From Acidisoma sp. PAMC 29798 (GTDB taxonomy: Bacteria; Pseudomonadota; Alphaproteobacteria; Acetobacterales; Acetobacteraceae), in NCBI RefSeq assembly GCF_030252425.1, contig NZ_CP126994.1, positions 124,001-188,000 on the forward strand: a stretch of 64,000 nucleotides of DNA. Reading direction: 5' to 3'. The first letter of the stretch is position 1; each line of letters begins with the position of its first letter. Below are positions 37,436-46,293 of this stretch, in pieces. Made by a program: the position numbers and the translations under genes. The notes beneath the pieces are model-generated. The model was not told the origin of the DNA and searched no databases. It saw only the letters and a program-made list of their open reading frames with translations.

Positions 37436-38163
37436 GTGCGGCGGAACGTCAACTGGCGCTGCCCTTTGCTTATGTGCCGCGATTTTGCGCCGAGGATTTC
37501 ATCGCGGCTCCCTCGAATGCCGAGGCCCGCGCCTGGCTCGCGCGGACGGAGGATTGGCCCGCGAACCGTCTGGCGCTGTACGGCGGGGAAGGCTGCGGCA
37601 AGACGCATCTGTTGCAGCTTTGGGCGGCGCGCCCCGGCGCCCTGCTGCTGTCTGGCCCGGAGCTTCGCCGCCTGCCCGATCTTTCAGGGAGCGGAACCGT
37701 GGCGTTGGATGATGCCGATGCCGCGCCGGATGAGGTGACCTTGCTGCACCTGATCAATATGGCGGCGGAGATGCGGCTGCCCTTGTTGCTGACCGGCCGC
37801 GCCCCGCCCGCGCATTGGCCCGTGCGGTTGCCCGATCTCGTCAGCCGCCTGCGCGCGATGACCGCCGTCGGCCTGCGTCCGGCAGAGGCGCCACTGCTGC
37901 GCACCCTGCTCGCCCGGCTGCTGTCGGATCGGCAATTGGTTCTGGGCGAAAACCTTCAGGATTGGCTATTGACCCGCTTGCCGCGCCATCCCGGTGCTCT
38001 ACGCGAAGCGGCGGCGCGGCTTGATCGGCAGGCCCTCGCGGCCGGCGGCAGGGTGACGCGGACCTTGGCCGCCTCTATCGTCGCCGAAATGGGCGCGCGA
38101 TCGCATGAAGATTACGAGACCGCGACGGCACGACCCTCCCCAAACGGCGAAGCGCTCCTGTAG
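37432..38163 (+). CDS. hdaA: DnaA-family replication regulator (Hda-like)
   Basis: A 243-residue AAA+ protein related to the DnaA ATPase domain: LYGGEGCGKTHLLQLWAA (Walker A, residues 49-66), VALDDADAAPDE (Walker B), and a lid region with RHPGALREAAARLDRQA. The N-terminal QLALPFAY matches the clamp-binding QLxLPF motif of Hda proteins. The DnaA DNA-binding domain is absent. In alphaproteobacteria HdaA promotes DnaA-ATP hydrolysis to limit re-initiation, and its place between perM and ppk is conserved. Confidence 0.87.
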   Translation: MSAAERQLALPFAYVPRFCAEDFIAAPSNAEARAWLARTEDWPANRLALYGGEGCGKTHLLQLWAARPGALLLSGPELRRLPDLSGSGTVALDDADAAPDEVTLLHLINMAAEMRLPLLLTGRAPPAHWPVRLPDLVSRLRAMTAVGLRPAEAPLLRTLLARLLSDRQLVLGENLQDWLLTRLPRHPGALREAAARLDRQALAAGGRVTRTLAASIVAEMGARSHEDYETATARPSPNGEALL

Positions 38164-38172
38164 GATATCGTT

Positions 38173-40374
38173 ATGAACTCAGCAGCACACACCACCCCGG
38201 CCAACGAGTCCGAAGCGGAAACGATGTCGACCGAGATCGTCGCGCGGGATTCGCCCTCGCGCTTCATCAACCGGGAGCTGTCCTGGCTGGATTTCAACCA
38301 TCGCGTGGTGGAAGAGGCCGAGAATCGCCACCATCCTTTGCTGGAGCGGTTGCGCTTCATTTCCATCAGCGCCTCCAACCTCGATGAGTTCTATTCCGTG
38401 CGCGTGGCCGGCCTGGTCGGCCAGGCGAAAGCGGGCGTCGTCGTCCAGTCGCCGGATGGAATGACGCCGGCCCAGCAATTGGTCGAAATCAATCTGCGCG
38501 CCCGGCGCCTGATCGCGGATCAGCAGCATGCCTGGCACAAGGTGAAAGGCGAGCTGGCCCAGGCCGGGTTGGTGGTGGCCGAGGTCAAGTCGCTGTCCGC
38601 CGCAGACCGCGACTGGCTTGAAGCTTATTTCATGGAGCGGGTTTTCCCGGTGCTGACGCCGCTGGCGATCGACCCGGCGCATCCCTTTCCATTCATCCCG
38701 AACATGGGTCTGGTGCTGGCGCTGCTGCTGGTCTCCAACCACGACCGGCATGTGATGCGGTCCTTGATTCCCCTGCCGGCGCAGGTCGAGCGCTTCATTC
38801 GCCTGCCGACCGAGCCCGGCGGCCCGATCCGCTTCGTCATGCTGGAGGAGCTGGTCGGCCTGTCCATGGAGCGGCTGTTCCCCGGCTATGCGGCAGACGG
38901 GCAGGGCCTGTTCCGGGTCATTCGCGACACCGATGTCGAGTTTGAGGATGAGGCCGAGGATCTGGTTCTGTCCTATGAGACGGCGCTCAAGCGCCGTCGC
39001 CGGGGCGTGGCCATCAACCTGACGCTTCAGGCCTCGATGCCAGACGCGCTGAAGCGCTTCGTGTCCGAAGCGGTGATGGCCCCGCCGGAGGAGATTTTCG
39101 AGGAAGCCGGCATTCTCGGCACCGTCGATCTCAAGCAGCTCATCGTCGATGACCGGCCGGATCTGCTGTTCACGCCCTATACGCCGCGCTTCCCCGAGCG
39201 GATCCGCGATTTCGGCGGCGATTGCTTCGCCGCAATCCGCGCCAAGGACATCATCGTCCACCATCCCTTCGAGAGCTTCGATGTGGTGGTGCAGTTCCTG
39301 CGCCAGGCGGCCGGCGACCCCAATGTCATCGCCGTCAAGCAGACGCTGTATCGCACCAGCAAGGACAGCCCGATCGTCAAGGCGCTGATCGAGGCGGCGG
39401 AGGCCGGGAAGTCGGTCACAGCCCTGGTCGAGCTGCGGGCGCGGTTCGACGAGGAAGCCAATATTCGCCTGTCGCGCGCGTTGGAGGCAGCGGGCGTGCA
39501 GGTCGTCTTCGGCTTCACCGAGCTGAAGACCCATGCCAAGATCTCCCTGGTGGTGCGGCGCGAGGGCGGCTCAGTGCGGTCCTATGCGCATTTCGGCACC
39601 GGCAATTATCACCCCATCACGGCCCGCATCTATACCGACCTCAGCTTCTTCACCTCTGATCCCGACCTGACGCGGGACGCCGCGCGGCTGTTCAACTTCA
39701 TCACCGGCTATGCGCGCCCTGAGAAGATGGACGCCATCGGCTTCAGCCCGCTGACCACGCGCCTGACGCTGGAGCATCTGATTCGTGAGGAGATCGTGAA
39801 TGCCAAGGCCGGTCGTCCGTCCGGCATATGGCTCAAGGTCAATTCCCTGGTCGATGAGCGCATGATCGACCTTCTCTATGAGGCCTCCGCCGCCGGCGTT
39901 GCGGTGAAATGCGTCATTCGCGGCATCTGCTGCCTGCGTCCGGGCCTGCCGGGCCTGTCCGAGAATATTCGCGTGAAGTCGATCGTCGGGCGCTTCCTGG
40001 AACACGCCCGCATCTGCGTCTTCGCCAACGGCCATTCCCTGCCGAGCCGAGAGGCCAAGGTCTTCATCAGCAGCGCCGATTGGATGGCGCGCAACCTCGA
40101 TATGCGGGTCGAGACGCTGGTGCCGATCCGCAACCCGACGGTGCATGCCCAGGTGCTGGACCAGATCATGGTCGTCGATCTCAAGGACAATATGCAGTCC
40201 TGGGAGCTAGGCGGCGACAAGGCGTGGCGCCGCGTGCAGAGTGGGCGTAAGCCGATTTCCGCCCATAACTATTTCATGACCAACCCGTCGCTGTCGGGTC
40301 GTGGGTCCGCCCTTCATGGGCCGGCCCTGGTCCAGCATGCGGCGCACCGGATACCGCATGGTATGAGGGATTGA
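38173..40374 (+). CDS. ppk: Polyphosphate kinase 1
   Basis: Makes polyphosphate from ATP through a phosphohistidine. 733 residues: N domain ([18 protein letters not shown]), head domain, and two phospholipase-D-like C-terminal domains with the active His in [20 protein letters not shown]. Other conserved parts are [34 protein letters not shown] and [15 protein letters not shown] 38173 has a TAGGAT ribosome site; ATG 38224 is an alternative 17 residues in. The stop overlaps the ppx start. Confidence 0.96.
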   Translation: MNSAAHTTPANESEAETMSTEIVARDSPSRFINRELSWLDFNHRVVEEAENRHHPLLERLRFISISASNLDEFYSVRVAGLVGQAKAGVVVQSPDGMTPAQQLVEINLRARRLIADQQHAWHKVKGELAQAGLVVAEVKSLSAADRDWLEAYFMERVFPVLTPLAIDPAHPFPFIPNMGLVLALLLVSNHDRHVMRSLIPLPAQVERFIRLPTEPGGPIRFVMLEELVGLSMERLFPGYAADGQGLFRVIRDTDVEFEDEAEDLVLSYETALKRRRRGVAINLTLQASMPDALKRFVSEAVMAPPEEIFEEAGILGTVDLKQLIVDDRPDLLFTPYTPRFPERIRDFGGDCFAAIRAKDIIVHHPFESFDVVVQFLRQAAGDPNVIAVKQTLYRTSKDSPIVKALIEAAEAGKSVTALVELRARFDEEANIRLSRALEAAGVQVVFGFTELKTHAKISLVVRREGGSVRSYAHFGTGNYHPITARIYTDLSFFTSDPDLTRDAARLFNFITGYARPEKMDAIGFSPLTTRLTLEHLIREEIVNAKAGRPSGIWLKVNSLVDERMIDLLYEASAAGVAVKCVIRGICCLRPGLPGLSENIRVKSIVGRFLEHARICVFANGHSLPSREAKVFISSADWMARNLDMRVETLVPIRNPTVHAQVLDQIMVVDLKDNMQSWELGGDKAWRRVQSGRKPISAHNYFMTNPSLSGRGSALHGPALVQHAAHRIPHGMRD

Positions 40375-41876
40375 GTCCACTGACCCTCCATCGCTGCGCC
40401 GTTGTCGATCTCGGCTCCAACTCCGTCCGCCTCGTCGTCTTCGAGGGGGAATCGCGCAACCCCGTCAGTATCTTCAATGAAAAGGCGGTGCTGCGCCTCG
40501 GTCGTGGCCTGCAGCAAACCGGGCGGCTGAACGAAGAGGGCGTGCAGCAGGCGCTCACGGTGATGAGCCGCTACCATGCCGTGGCGCGGGCGATGCACGC
40601 CGATCCCTTCGAGGTGCTGGCGACCGCCGCCGTGCGGGATGCCAGCAATGGCGCGGAGTTCGTCGCTGGGCTGGAAGCGCGCATGCCGGGCGTGCCGATC
40701 CGCATCCTGCCCGGCAAGGAGGAGGCGCGGCTATCGGCTGAGGGCGTGCTGTGCGGCATTCCCAATGCCGAGGGCATCCTGCTCGATATCGGCGGCGGCT
40801 CGTTGGAAGCGGTGCGGCTTCTCGCCGGACAGCAGACCCATAGTGAGACGATGAAGCTGGGTGTCATTCGCCTGGCGGACCGTGCGGGCAATGATCTTCT
40901 CAGGGCGCGGACGATCGTCGAGGAAGATACGGCCTCGGTGCCGTGGCTGGCCCAGGGTGCGGGCCAGGACCTGTATCTTGTGGGCGGCGCCTTCCGGGCG
41001 CTGGCGCGGATCCATATGGCCCAGACCAGCTATCCGCTGAACATGATCCACCACTACACCATCGCGCGTGACGAGGCGCGGGATCTGGCCGGTGTCGTCG
41101 CCGGCGCCAGCCGCCGTGCGCTGGAGCGGCTGCCCGGCTTGCCGCGCCGCCGCATCGACGATTTGCCCTTTGCCGCCGTGGTTCTGCGTCGCCTGCTGCG
41201 CATCACCGGCGCGGCGCGGGTGGTCTTCAGCGCCAATGGCCTGCGCGAGGGCTGGCTGATGGAGATGATGCCTGAGAGCATTCGCAACGAGGAGCCGGTG
41301 GTGGCGGCCGCGCGCGACATGGCGGAGCATTTCAGCCGGGACGCGACGCTGCCGCCCGCCCTGATGGCATGGACCAGTGTGCTCGCCTTCCGGGAAACGG
41401 CCGAGCAGCGCAGGCTGCGCGAGGCCGCGTGCTGGTTCTCCGACGTCGCGAGCCACGATCATCCGGAATATCGCGCCGAGCAGGGCTTCCTGCGGGTCTT
41501 GCGTCAGCCCGGCACCGGCATCGACCATCACGCCCGCGCCTTCCTCGCGCTGACGATCGCGATGCGGTACGAGGCAGAGCCCGATGCGCCTTTCCTGGCG
41601 CCGGCGCGCATGCTGCTCGACATGGCATCGGCGCAGCGGGCCGAGGCGCTCGGCGTCGCCCTGCAACTGGCCTATGCGCTGTCCGGCGGCACGCCCGATC
41701 TGCTCGCCGGCACCTCGCTATCGATTGCCGATGGCCGCCTGATCCTCGACCTCAACGAGAATGCCGGCGTCTTCGCGGGGGAGAGCGTCATTCGCCGTCT
41801 CGGCCGGCTCGCCGCCGTGCTTGGCCTCGACCCCTTCACCGGTGCGGAGCATGCCCTGATCGAGCAGACTGCGTGA
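40371..41876 (+). CDS. ppx: Exopolyphosphatase (Ppx/GppA family)
   Basis: Releases phosphate from polyphosphate ends, opposing the upstream kinase. 501 residues with ASKHA-fold motifs [39 protein letters not shown] and [13 protein letters not shown], and a C-terminal HD-like helical region. The TTG start at 40371 overlaps the ppk stop (TTGA); no better ATG or GTG precedes the first strand. A ppk-ppx pair under one control suggests a regulated polyphosphate cycle. GppA activity cannot be excluded. Confidence 0.93.
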   Translation: MSPLTLHRCAVVDLGSNSVRLVVFEGESRNPVSIFNEKAVLRLGRGLQQTGRLNEEGVQQALTVMSRYHAVARAMHADPFEVLATAAVRDASNGAEFVAGLEARMPGVPIRILPGKEEARLSAEGVLCGIPNAEGILLDIGGGSLEAVRLLAGQQTHSETMKLGVIRLADRAGNDLLRARTIVEEDTASVPWLAQGAGQDLYLVGGAFRALARIHMAQTSYPLNMIHHYTIARDEARDLAGVVAGASRRALERLPGLPRRRIDDLPFAAVVLRRLLRITGAARVVFSANGLREGWLMEMMPESIRNEEPVVAAARDMAEHFSRDATLPPALMAWTSVLAFRETAEQRRLREAACWFSDVASHDHPEYRAEQGFLRVLRQPGTGIDHHARAFLALTIAMRYEAEPDAPFLAPARMLLDMASAQRAEALGVALQLAYALSGGTPDLLAGTSLSIADGRLILDLNENAGVFAGESVIRRLGRLAAVLGLDPFTGAEHALIEQTA

Positions 41877-43294
41877 CGGCAGGGCTTCCGTCGCGCCTTG
41901 CCGCCTGCCTTGGGGCGGGCGCGGTGCTGACGGAGGCCGCCGACGTCGCGCGTTATGCCGAAGATTGGCGCGGCCTCTATCATGGCCGGCCGCTCGCGGT
42001 GGTCCGGCCATCCTCCACGGCGGAGGTCGCTGAGTGTCTTCGTCTCTGCGCCGAGGCGGGCGCGGCCGTTGTGCCGCAAGGCGGCAATACCTCCCTGGTC
42101 GGCGGCGCCACGCCTTCGGATGACGGCCGCACCGTGGTGCTCAGCCTGGAGCGCCTGCGGCAGGTGCGTGACCTAGACCCGATCGACATGACCATGACGG
42201 TCGAGGCTGGGATGACGCTCGCATCCGCGCAGGCGGCGGCCGAGGCGGCGGGCCTGTTGCTGCCGCTGTCGATCGCCTCGGAGGGCAGCGCCCAGATCGG
42301 CGGGGTGCTCGCGACCAATGCCGGCGGCAACAATACGCTTCGTTTCGGCAATGCGCGGGATCTGGTGCTGGGGCTGGAGGTCGTGCTGGCCGACGGCGCG
42401 GTGTGGGACGGGCTGCGGCACTTGCATAAGGACAATACCGGCTATTGCCTGCGTCAGCTTTTTGTCGGCTCGGAAGGCACGCTCGGCATCATCACGGCGG
42501 CCGTGCTGCGCCTGCAACCCGGTATTCGCGCCCGCGCAGCCGCCTTCTGCGCTGTACCGTCTTCTGAGGCGGCGCTCGCCTTGCTCGGCAGGCTGCGGCA
42601 ATGGAACGCGGCCGAGCTGCATGCCTTCGAGTATATGAGCGGACTCTCCGTCGCGCTGGTGCTGCACCATATCGCCGGCACCCGGCTGCCTGTGGCCGCC
42701 GCCGACCATTATGTCCTCATCGCATTGGCAACGAGCGTCGCGGGCGATCTCGACTCCGCCTTGGAGGAGCCATTGGCCGAGGCCATGGAAGCGGGCGAGG
42801 TGATCGACGCCGCCATTGCCCGCAACGAGGCGCAGCGCCGTGCCTTCTGGCAGATTCGGGAAGAGCATGCCGAGGCCCAGAAGCGTGCCGGCGCTTCGGT
42901 GAAGAACGACGTTTCCGTGCCCCTGTCGCGTGTGCCGGACCTGCTGCGGCAGGCCGAGGCCGCCTGTGCCGCTGCAGTGTCGGGCATCCGCGTCGCACCC
43001 TTCGGTCATCTCGGTGACGGCAATATCCACCTCAATCTGGTGCAGCCGGTCGGCGCGGATGCTGCGGCGTTTCTCGCTCAGTCGGAGGCGCTGATGGACC
43101 TCGTCAATGGCGTGGTGCTGCGCCTGGGCGGCAGCTTTTCAGCCGAGCACGGCGTCGGCCGGCTCAAGACCGATTTGATGGAAAGCTGGCGCGGCGGGGT
43201 GGAACTCGGGCTGATGCGGGCGATCAAGGCGAGCCTCGATCCGCGCGGAACGCTCAATCCGGGGGTGATATTCCCCCCGTCGGACGCGCTTTAA
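41873..43294 (+). CDS. FAD-linked oxidase, GlcD/D-2-hydroxyglutarate dehydrogenase type
   Basis: A 473-residue flavoprotein with FAD_binding_4 and FAD-oxidase C domains: VVPQGGNTSLVGGATP, the SEGSAQIGGVLATNAGGNN loop and LFVGSEGTLGIITAAVLRL in the first half, then APFGHLGDGNIHLNLVQP and GSFSAEHGVGRLK. These are shared by D-lactate, glycolate and D-2-hydroxyglutarate dehydrogenases; the exact substrate is open. A GTG start overlaps the ppx stop (GTGA), and the stop overlaps the convergent carboxypeptidase stop by four bases. Confidence 0.9.
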   Translation: MTAGLPSRLAACLGAGAVLTEAADVARYAEDWRGLYHGRPLAVVRPSSTAEVAECLRLCAEAGAAVVPQGGNTSLVGGATPSDDGRTVVLSLERLRQVRDLDPIDMTMTVEAGMTLASAQAAAEAAGLLLPLSIASEGSAQIGGVLATNAGGNNTLRFGNARDLVLGLEVVLADGAVWDGLRHLHKDNTGYCLRQLFVGSEGTLGIITAAVLRLQPGIRARAAAFCAVPSSEAALALLGRLRQWNAAELHAFEYMSGLSVALVLHHIAGTRLPVAAADHYVLIALATSVAGDLDSALEEPLAEAMEAGEVIDAAIARNEAQRRAFWQIREEHAEAQKRAGASVKNDVSVPLSRVPDLLRQAEAACAAAVSGIRVAPFGHLGDGNIHLNLVQPVGADAAAFLAQSEALMDLVNGVVLRLGGSFSAEHGVGRLKTDLMESWRGGVELGLMRAIKASLDPRGTLNPGVIFPPSDAL

Positions 43295-44523
43295 CGCTCC
43301 GCCAATTCCCGGCCGGCCGGGCGGATCGCGGTGCAGGCCCGACCGTAATGGTTCATGGCACTACAGGCGGCGCGGGCATGGGCCGGGCTCACAGAGGCAA
43401 TCCAGGCATGCCACTTGCGATGCGCGCCGACCTTGGCGGAGGCGAGATGCATGACACCGCCGCCGGCGGAGCGCATGCCGATGCGCAAAGCCGTGCTGGC
43501 GGCGGCTTTGCTCGGGTAGCTGCCGAGGTCGAGGCTCCAGTTCGAAGGCCCGCGCATTGCCAGCCCGACCTGGCTGCCGACCTGACGCTGACCATTGGGA
43601 AGCGTGGCGGGGACAGGCACGACCGGACCTGTGCCGGCGACTTGCTGGGCGCGTCGCATCGCCACCGTGGCGGCCACGGCCGATAGCCCGGCGGCCGGCC
43701 CCAGCTCGGTGGCGAAGCCATCATCGAGCATGCTCATCATCTGATGGTCGCGGAAGCCATTGGAGGGCGCCGCCATGACCACGCCGATGAGGCGGACGCC
43801 GCCGCGCAGGGCGCTGCTGACCAGATTATGTCCGGCGGCATTCGTATAGCCGGTCTTCATGCCATCCGCACCGGGATAGTATTTCAGCAGATTGTCGTGA
43901 TTGAAGATCACGCGGCCATGGAACAGGAAGCTGGGCGTCGAGAAGTAGTGATACTCGTCCGGGAAGTCCTGAATCAGGCGGCGCGCCAGAATGGCGAGGT
44001 CATGCGCCGTCGTGATCTGCGCGGGGTCGGGCAGGCCAGACGCGTTGCGGAACACGGTGTCGTCCATACCAAGGGTATGGGCCTTCAAGGTCATCAGGGC
44101 GCCGAACCGCGTTTCGTCGCCGCCGGCAAGGAATTCGCCCGCAGCCGTCGCCGCGTCATTCGCCGAGAGTGTCACCATTCCGAGGATCGATTCCTCGACA
44201 GACAGGCGCGCGCCGGGGCGCACGCCGAGCTTCACGGGCTGCACGTCGGCGGCGTGTTCGGACACCGGCATCATCTGATTGAGGGTGATGCGATGATCAC
44301 GCAGCGCCTCGAACAGCATATACAGCGTCATGAGCTTGGTCAGGCTGGCAGGATAGCGCGGGGCGTCGGCCTGGGCCTGGAACAGGGTCTGACCGCTATG
44401 GGCGTCGACGATGATCGAGCTCATCGGCGGCAGAACGTCAGCGCGTGTGGCGCGCGACGGGAGCGTGAGGGCGCCTGCCACCGCGAGGCAAAGGGCCAGG
44501 GGCCAGCGAAGGCAAGCCCTCAT
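43291..44523 (-). CDS. D-alanyl-D-alanine carboxypeptidase with SPOR domain
   Basis: Penicillin-binding protein 5/6-like enzyme that trims the terminal D-Ala of peptidoglycan stems. From ATG 44523 it has 410 residues: a signal peptide (LALCLAVAGALTLPSRATRA), the SxxK box SLTK at 60-63, the SxN box in TLSANDAATA and KTGYTNAAG. About 100 C-terminal residues (from WSLDLGSYPSKAAAS) form a SPOR-like domain, which binds denuded glycan at the septum. It lacks the usual amphipathic membrane anchor, so SPOR may do the targeting. S11 peptidase family. Confidence 0.91.
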   Translation of the reverse strand: MRACLRWPLALCLAVAGALTLPSRATRADVLPPMSSIIVDAHSGQTLFQAQADAPRYPASLTKLMTLYMLFEALRDHRITLNQMMPVSEHAADVQPVKLGVRPGARLSVEESILGMVTLSANDAATAAGEFLAGGDETRFGALMTLKAHTLGMDDTVFRNASGLPDPAQITTAHDLAILARRLIQDFPDEYHYFSTPSFLFHGRVIFNHDNLLKYYPGADGMKTGYTNAAGHNLVSSALRGGVRLIGVVMAAPSNGFRDHQMMSMLDDGFATELGPAAGLSAVAATVAMRRAQQVAGTGPVVPVPATLPNGQRQVGSQVGLAMRGPSNWSLDLGSYPSKAAASTALRIGMRSAGGGVMHLASAKVGAHRKWHAWIASVSPAHARAACSAMNHYGRACTAIRPAGRELAER

Positions 44524-44694
44524 ACGTGCGTGTTCCTGCCCATCGGAGGCCTCCATCGTGGTGCGATAGCTGCCGTCAAACGACAGTCACGACGCGGCAG
44601 GTTTGGCCCAGATCTACCGGAATTGCAATCACTTACGCTCATGCGCTCACACGCCGCCCGCTTGGCGGGCCTCTGATGCTGAAAAACAAATATG

Positions 44695-44760
44695 GTGCAC
44701 TGCACAAATTCGCTTGAATCGGGCTGGCGACCGCAGTAGATGAGCTGTGCTGCACCGCAG
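44695..44760 (+). promoter_or_regulatory. Phasin promoter flanked by PhaR-type sites
   Basis: A GTGCA-C-TGCAC palindrome lies at 44695-44705 and CTGC-ACC-GCAG at 44750-44760, the latter fitting the CTGC-N3/4-GCAG pattern reported for PhaR of Rhodobacter. Between them TTGAAT (44714-44719) and TAGATG (44737-44742) are 17 bases apart, a reasonable sigma-70-type promoter. The arrangement suggests repression by PhaR when no PHA granules are available. The remaining sequence from 44524 to 44879 shows no gene. Confidence 0.55.
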
Positions 44761-44879
44761 CAAACCAGGTCATACTTGGTTTTCGTCGCTCCTGAGCGTC
44801 ACCTGAGCCGGATGCGCGTCATGACCGACATGGAGCATGTGATTTGGCACGCGTGAAACAGAAGTTGGGAGTGGCGTCG

Positions 44880-45428
44880 ATGCAGGATGACATGAACACG
44901 ACGACCGAGGCTGGGCTTGAGCAGGCCGCCGCCGTGACGCATGAGGTGCTGGAGCAAGCTGGCGCTGCGTCCACGAAGGCCTTCGATACGACAGTTGCGG
45001 ATATGAAGAACGGCATGACGAAGGCGGCATCGACCTTCGCGGCCTCACAGTCGAAATTCAAAGAAGGGGTGACCAAGACGATGAAAACCGCTGAAGACGT
45101 TGTGGCTTTCGGACAGGGCAATCTTGAGGCCGTGATCAAGTCCGGCCAGATCTGGTCGACCGGCTGGCAGGATCTTTCCAAGCAGATGGCCTCGTCGATG
45201 CAGGCTTCATACGAAGACGCCATGACCGCGTTCAAGGCGATGACCACCGTCAAGTCCCTGAAAGAGGCCGTTGACCTTCAGGTCGGTCTGGCCCGCTCGA
45301 CCCTCGAAAAGAGCGTCGCTGAAACCAGCAAATATACCGATGCCTCCATGAAGCTCGCCGAGCAGGCGATCGCGCCGATCTCCGGCCGCATGACCCTGGC
45401 TGTTGAGAACTTCTCCAAGACCGCCTGA
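44880..45428 (+). CDS. phaP: Phasin family protein
   Basis: Granule-coating protein for polyhydroxyalkanoate. 182 residues from ATG 44880, almost wholly helical and rich in Ala, Lys, Thr and Met, with phasin_2 features: FGQGNLEAVIKSGQIWSTG, MQASYEDAMTAFKAMTTVKS and LQVGLARSTLEKSVAE. A GGGAG sequence precedes the chosen ATG; ATG 44892 and a TTG at 44844 are alternatives. Flanked by a putative PhaR-controlled promoter and a strong terminator, so it is a single-gene transcript. No PHA synthase is in the window. Confidence 0.92.
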   Translation: MQDDMNTTTEAGLEQAAAVTHEVLEQAGAASTKAFDTTVADMKNGMTKAASTFAASQSKFKEGVTKTMKTAEDVVAFGQGNLEAVIKSGQIWSTGWQDLSKQMASSMQASYEDAMTAFKAMTTVKSLKEAVDLQVGLARSTLEKSVAETSKYTDASMKLAEQAIAPISGRMTLAVENFSKTA

Positions 45429-45449
45429 TCCGTTTGATCCGGCGACCTC

Positions 45450-45484
45450 AAAAAAGCCCAGGCCGTTCGGTCTGGGCTTTTTTT
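45450..45484 (+). terminator. Rho-independent terminator of the phasin gene
   Basis: AAAAAAGCCCAG (45450-45461) pairs with CTGGGCTTTTTT (45472-45483) around a ten-base loop, leaving a seven-T run. It starts 21 bases after the phasin stop, and the symmetric A and T runs mean it can also stop opposing transcription. It is the clearest intrinsic terminator in the window. Confidence 0.93.
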
Positions 45485-45783
45485 GTGCCCGATCGTTACG
45501 CGTAAGGCCTAGCCGCTCGTGCCCGCGCCACATGGGGATCAGCCATGCCCGCCCGTGGTGCATTGATGCTCCGCGAGCCGCCCCCTTCTTTCGCAGCCCA
45601 GCTTTCCCCATCTTTCACTTAAGGATGTCGCCTTAGCGGGACATTCAATTCTGGTCTTTTCCAGCGCTGCCTCCTGCTTCTATGGTCAGAGGAGGGACTA
45701 GCCGGTCGCGCGGCCTTCCTGGGTGGACGCATCCTCCAGAGAGGTTCACGTTTCGGTATCACTCGGGGATTAACGATAGCGCG
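45485..45783. other. Intergenic region upstream of clpS
   Basis: About 300 bases without a credible gene. It contains a small TAAGG/CCTTA hairpin (45620-45635) and a purine-rich AGAGGAGGGA stretch at about 45689-45698. It should hold the clpS promoter, but I could not identify a convincing -35/-10 pair or a heat-shock-type promoter. Confidence 0.5.
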
Positions 45784-46119
45784 ATGAGCGACAGCGACAG
45801 GCGCAACGGCGGCGGCGCGGATGGCCCCGGTACAGGCGTAGTGGTCAAGACGCGGACGAAGACGCGCAAGCCCGCCATGTACAAAGTTCTGATGTTGAAC
45901 GACGATTACACGCCCATGGAATTCGTCGTGCATGTGCTTGAGCGGTTCTTCCAGAAGAACCGCGACGAGGCGACTCGCATCATGCTTCACGTCCATCGGC
46001 GCGGCGTGGGCGTGTGTGGCGTCTTCACCTATGAGGTGGCGGAGACGAAGGTGACGCAGGTGATGGATCTGGCCCGTCAAAACCAGCACCCCCTGCAATG
46101 CACCATCGAAAAAGAGTGA
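45784..46119 (+). CDS. clpS: ATP-dependent Clp protease adaptor ClpS
   Basis: Adaptor that binds N-degrons and delivers them to ClpA. 111 residues from ATG 45784: a disordered charged tail (about 1-30) then the core [40 protein letters not shown] and [18 protein letters not shown]. The LNDDYTPM stretch carries the residues that contact the N-degron amino group. clpA follows 174 bases later, the standard pairing. Confidence 0.95.
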   Translation: MSDSDRRNGGGADGPGTGVVVKTRTKTRKPAMYKVLMLNDDYTPMEFVVHVLERFFQKNRDEATRIMLHVHRRGVGVCGVFTYEVAETKVTQVMDLARQNQHPLQCTIEKE

Positions 46120-46293
46120 GCCTGATCAAAAGTTAATGCGTCGGCGCGGAATCTTGGTGCAGGATACCCCGTCGATTGGTTTGCTGCGTCTGCGCACTCG
46201 GCCGATGCGTAGAGAGTCGAGACTTCGCTGGCTCCCTTCAGGCCTTACCGCCGCGGGCCACAGCCAGTGATGACGAAGTAAAGGAGCGTCGGA

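Noticed and set aside
41369-41872. Upstream in-frame extension of the FAD-linked oxidase inside ppx
   Set aside because: Arginine-rich, unlike the family; the GTG at 41873 overlapping the ppx stop gives the normal start.
46136-46270. Possible 44-residue small gene between clpS and clpA
   Set aside because: Arginine-rich, no ribosome site and no recognisable fold.
46120-46293. Heat-shock promoter in front of clpA
   Set aside because: I found no convincing sigma-32-type -35/-10 pair; the gap may just carry an ordinary promoter.
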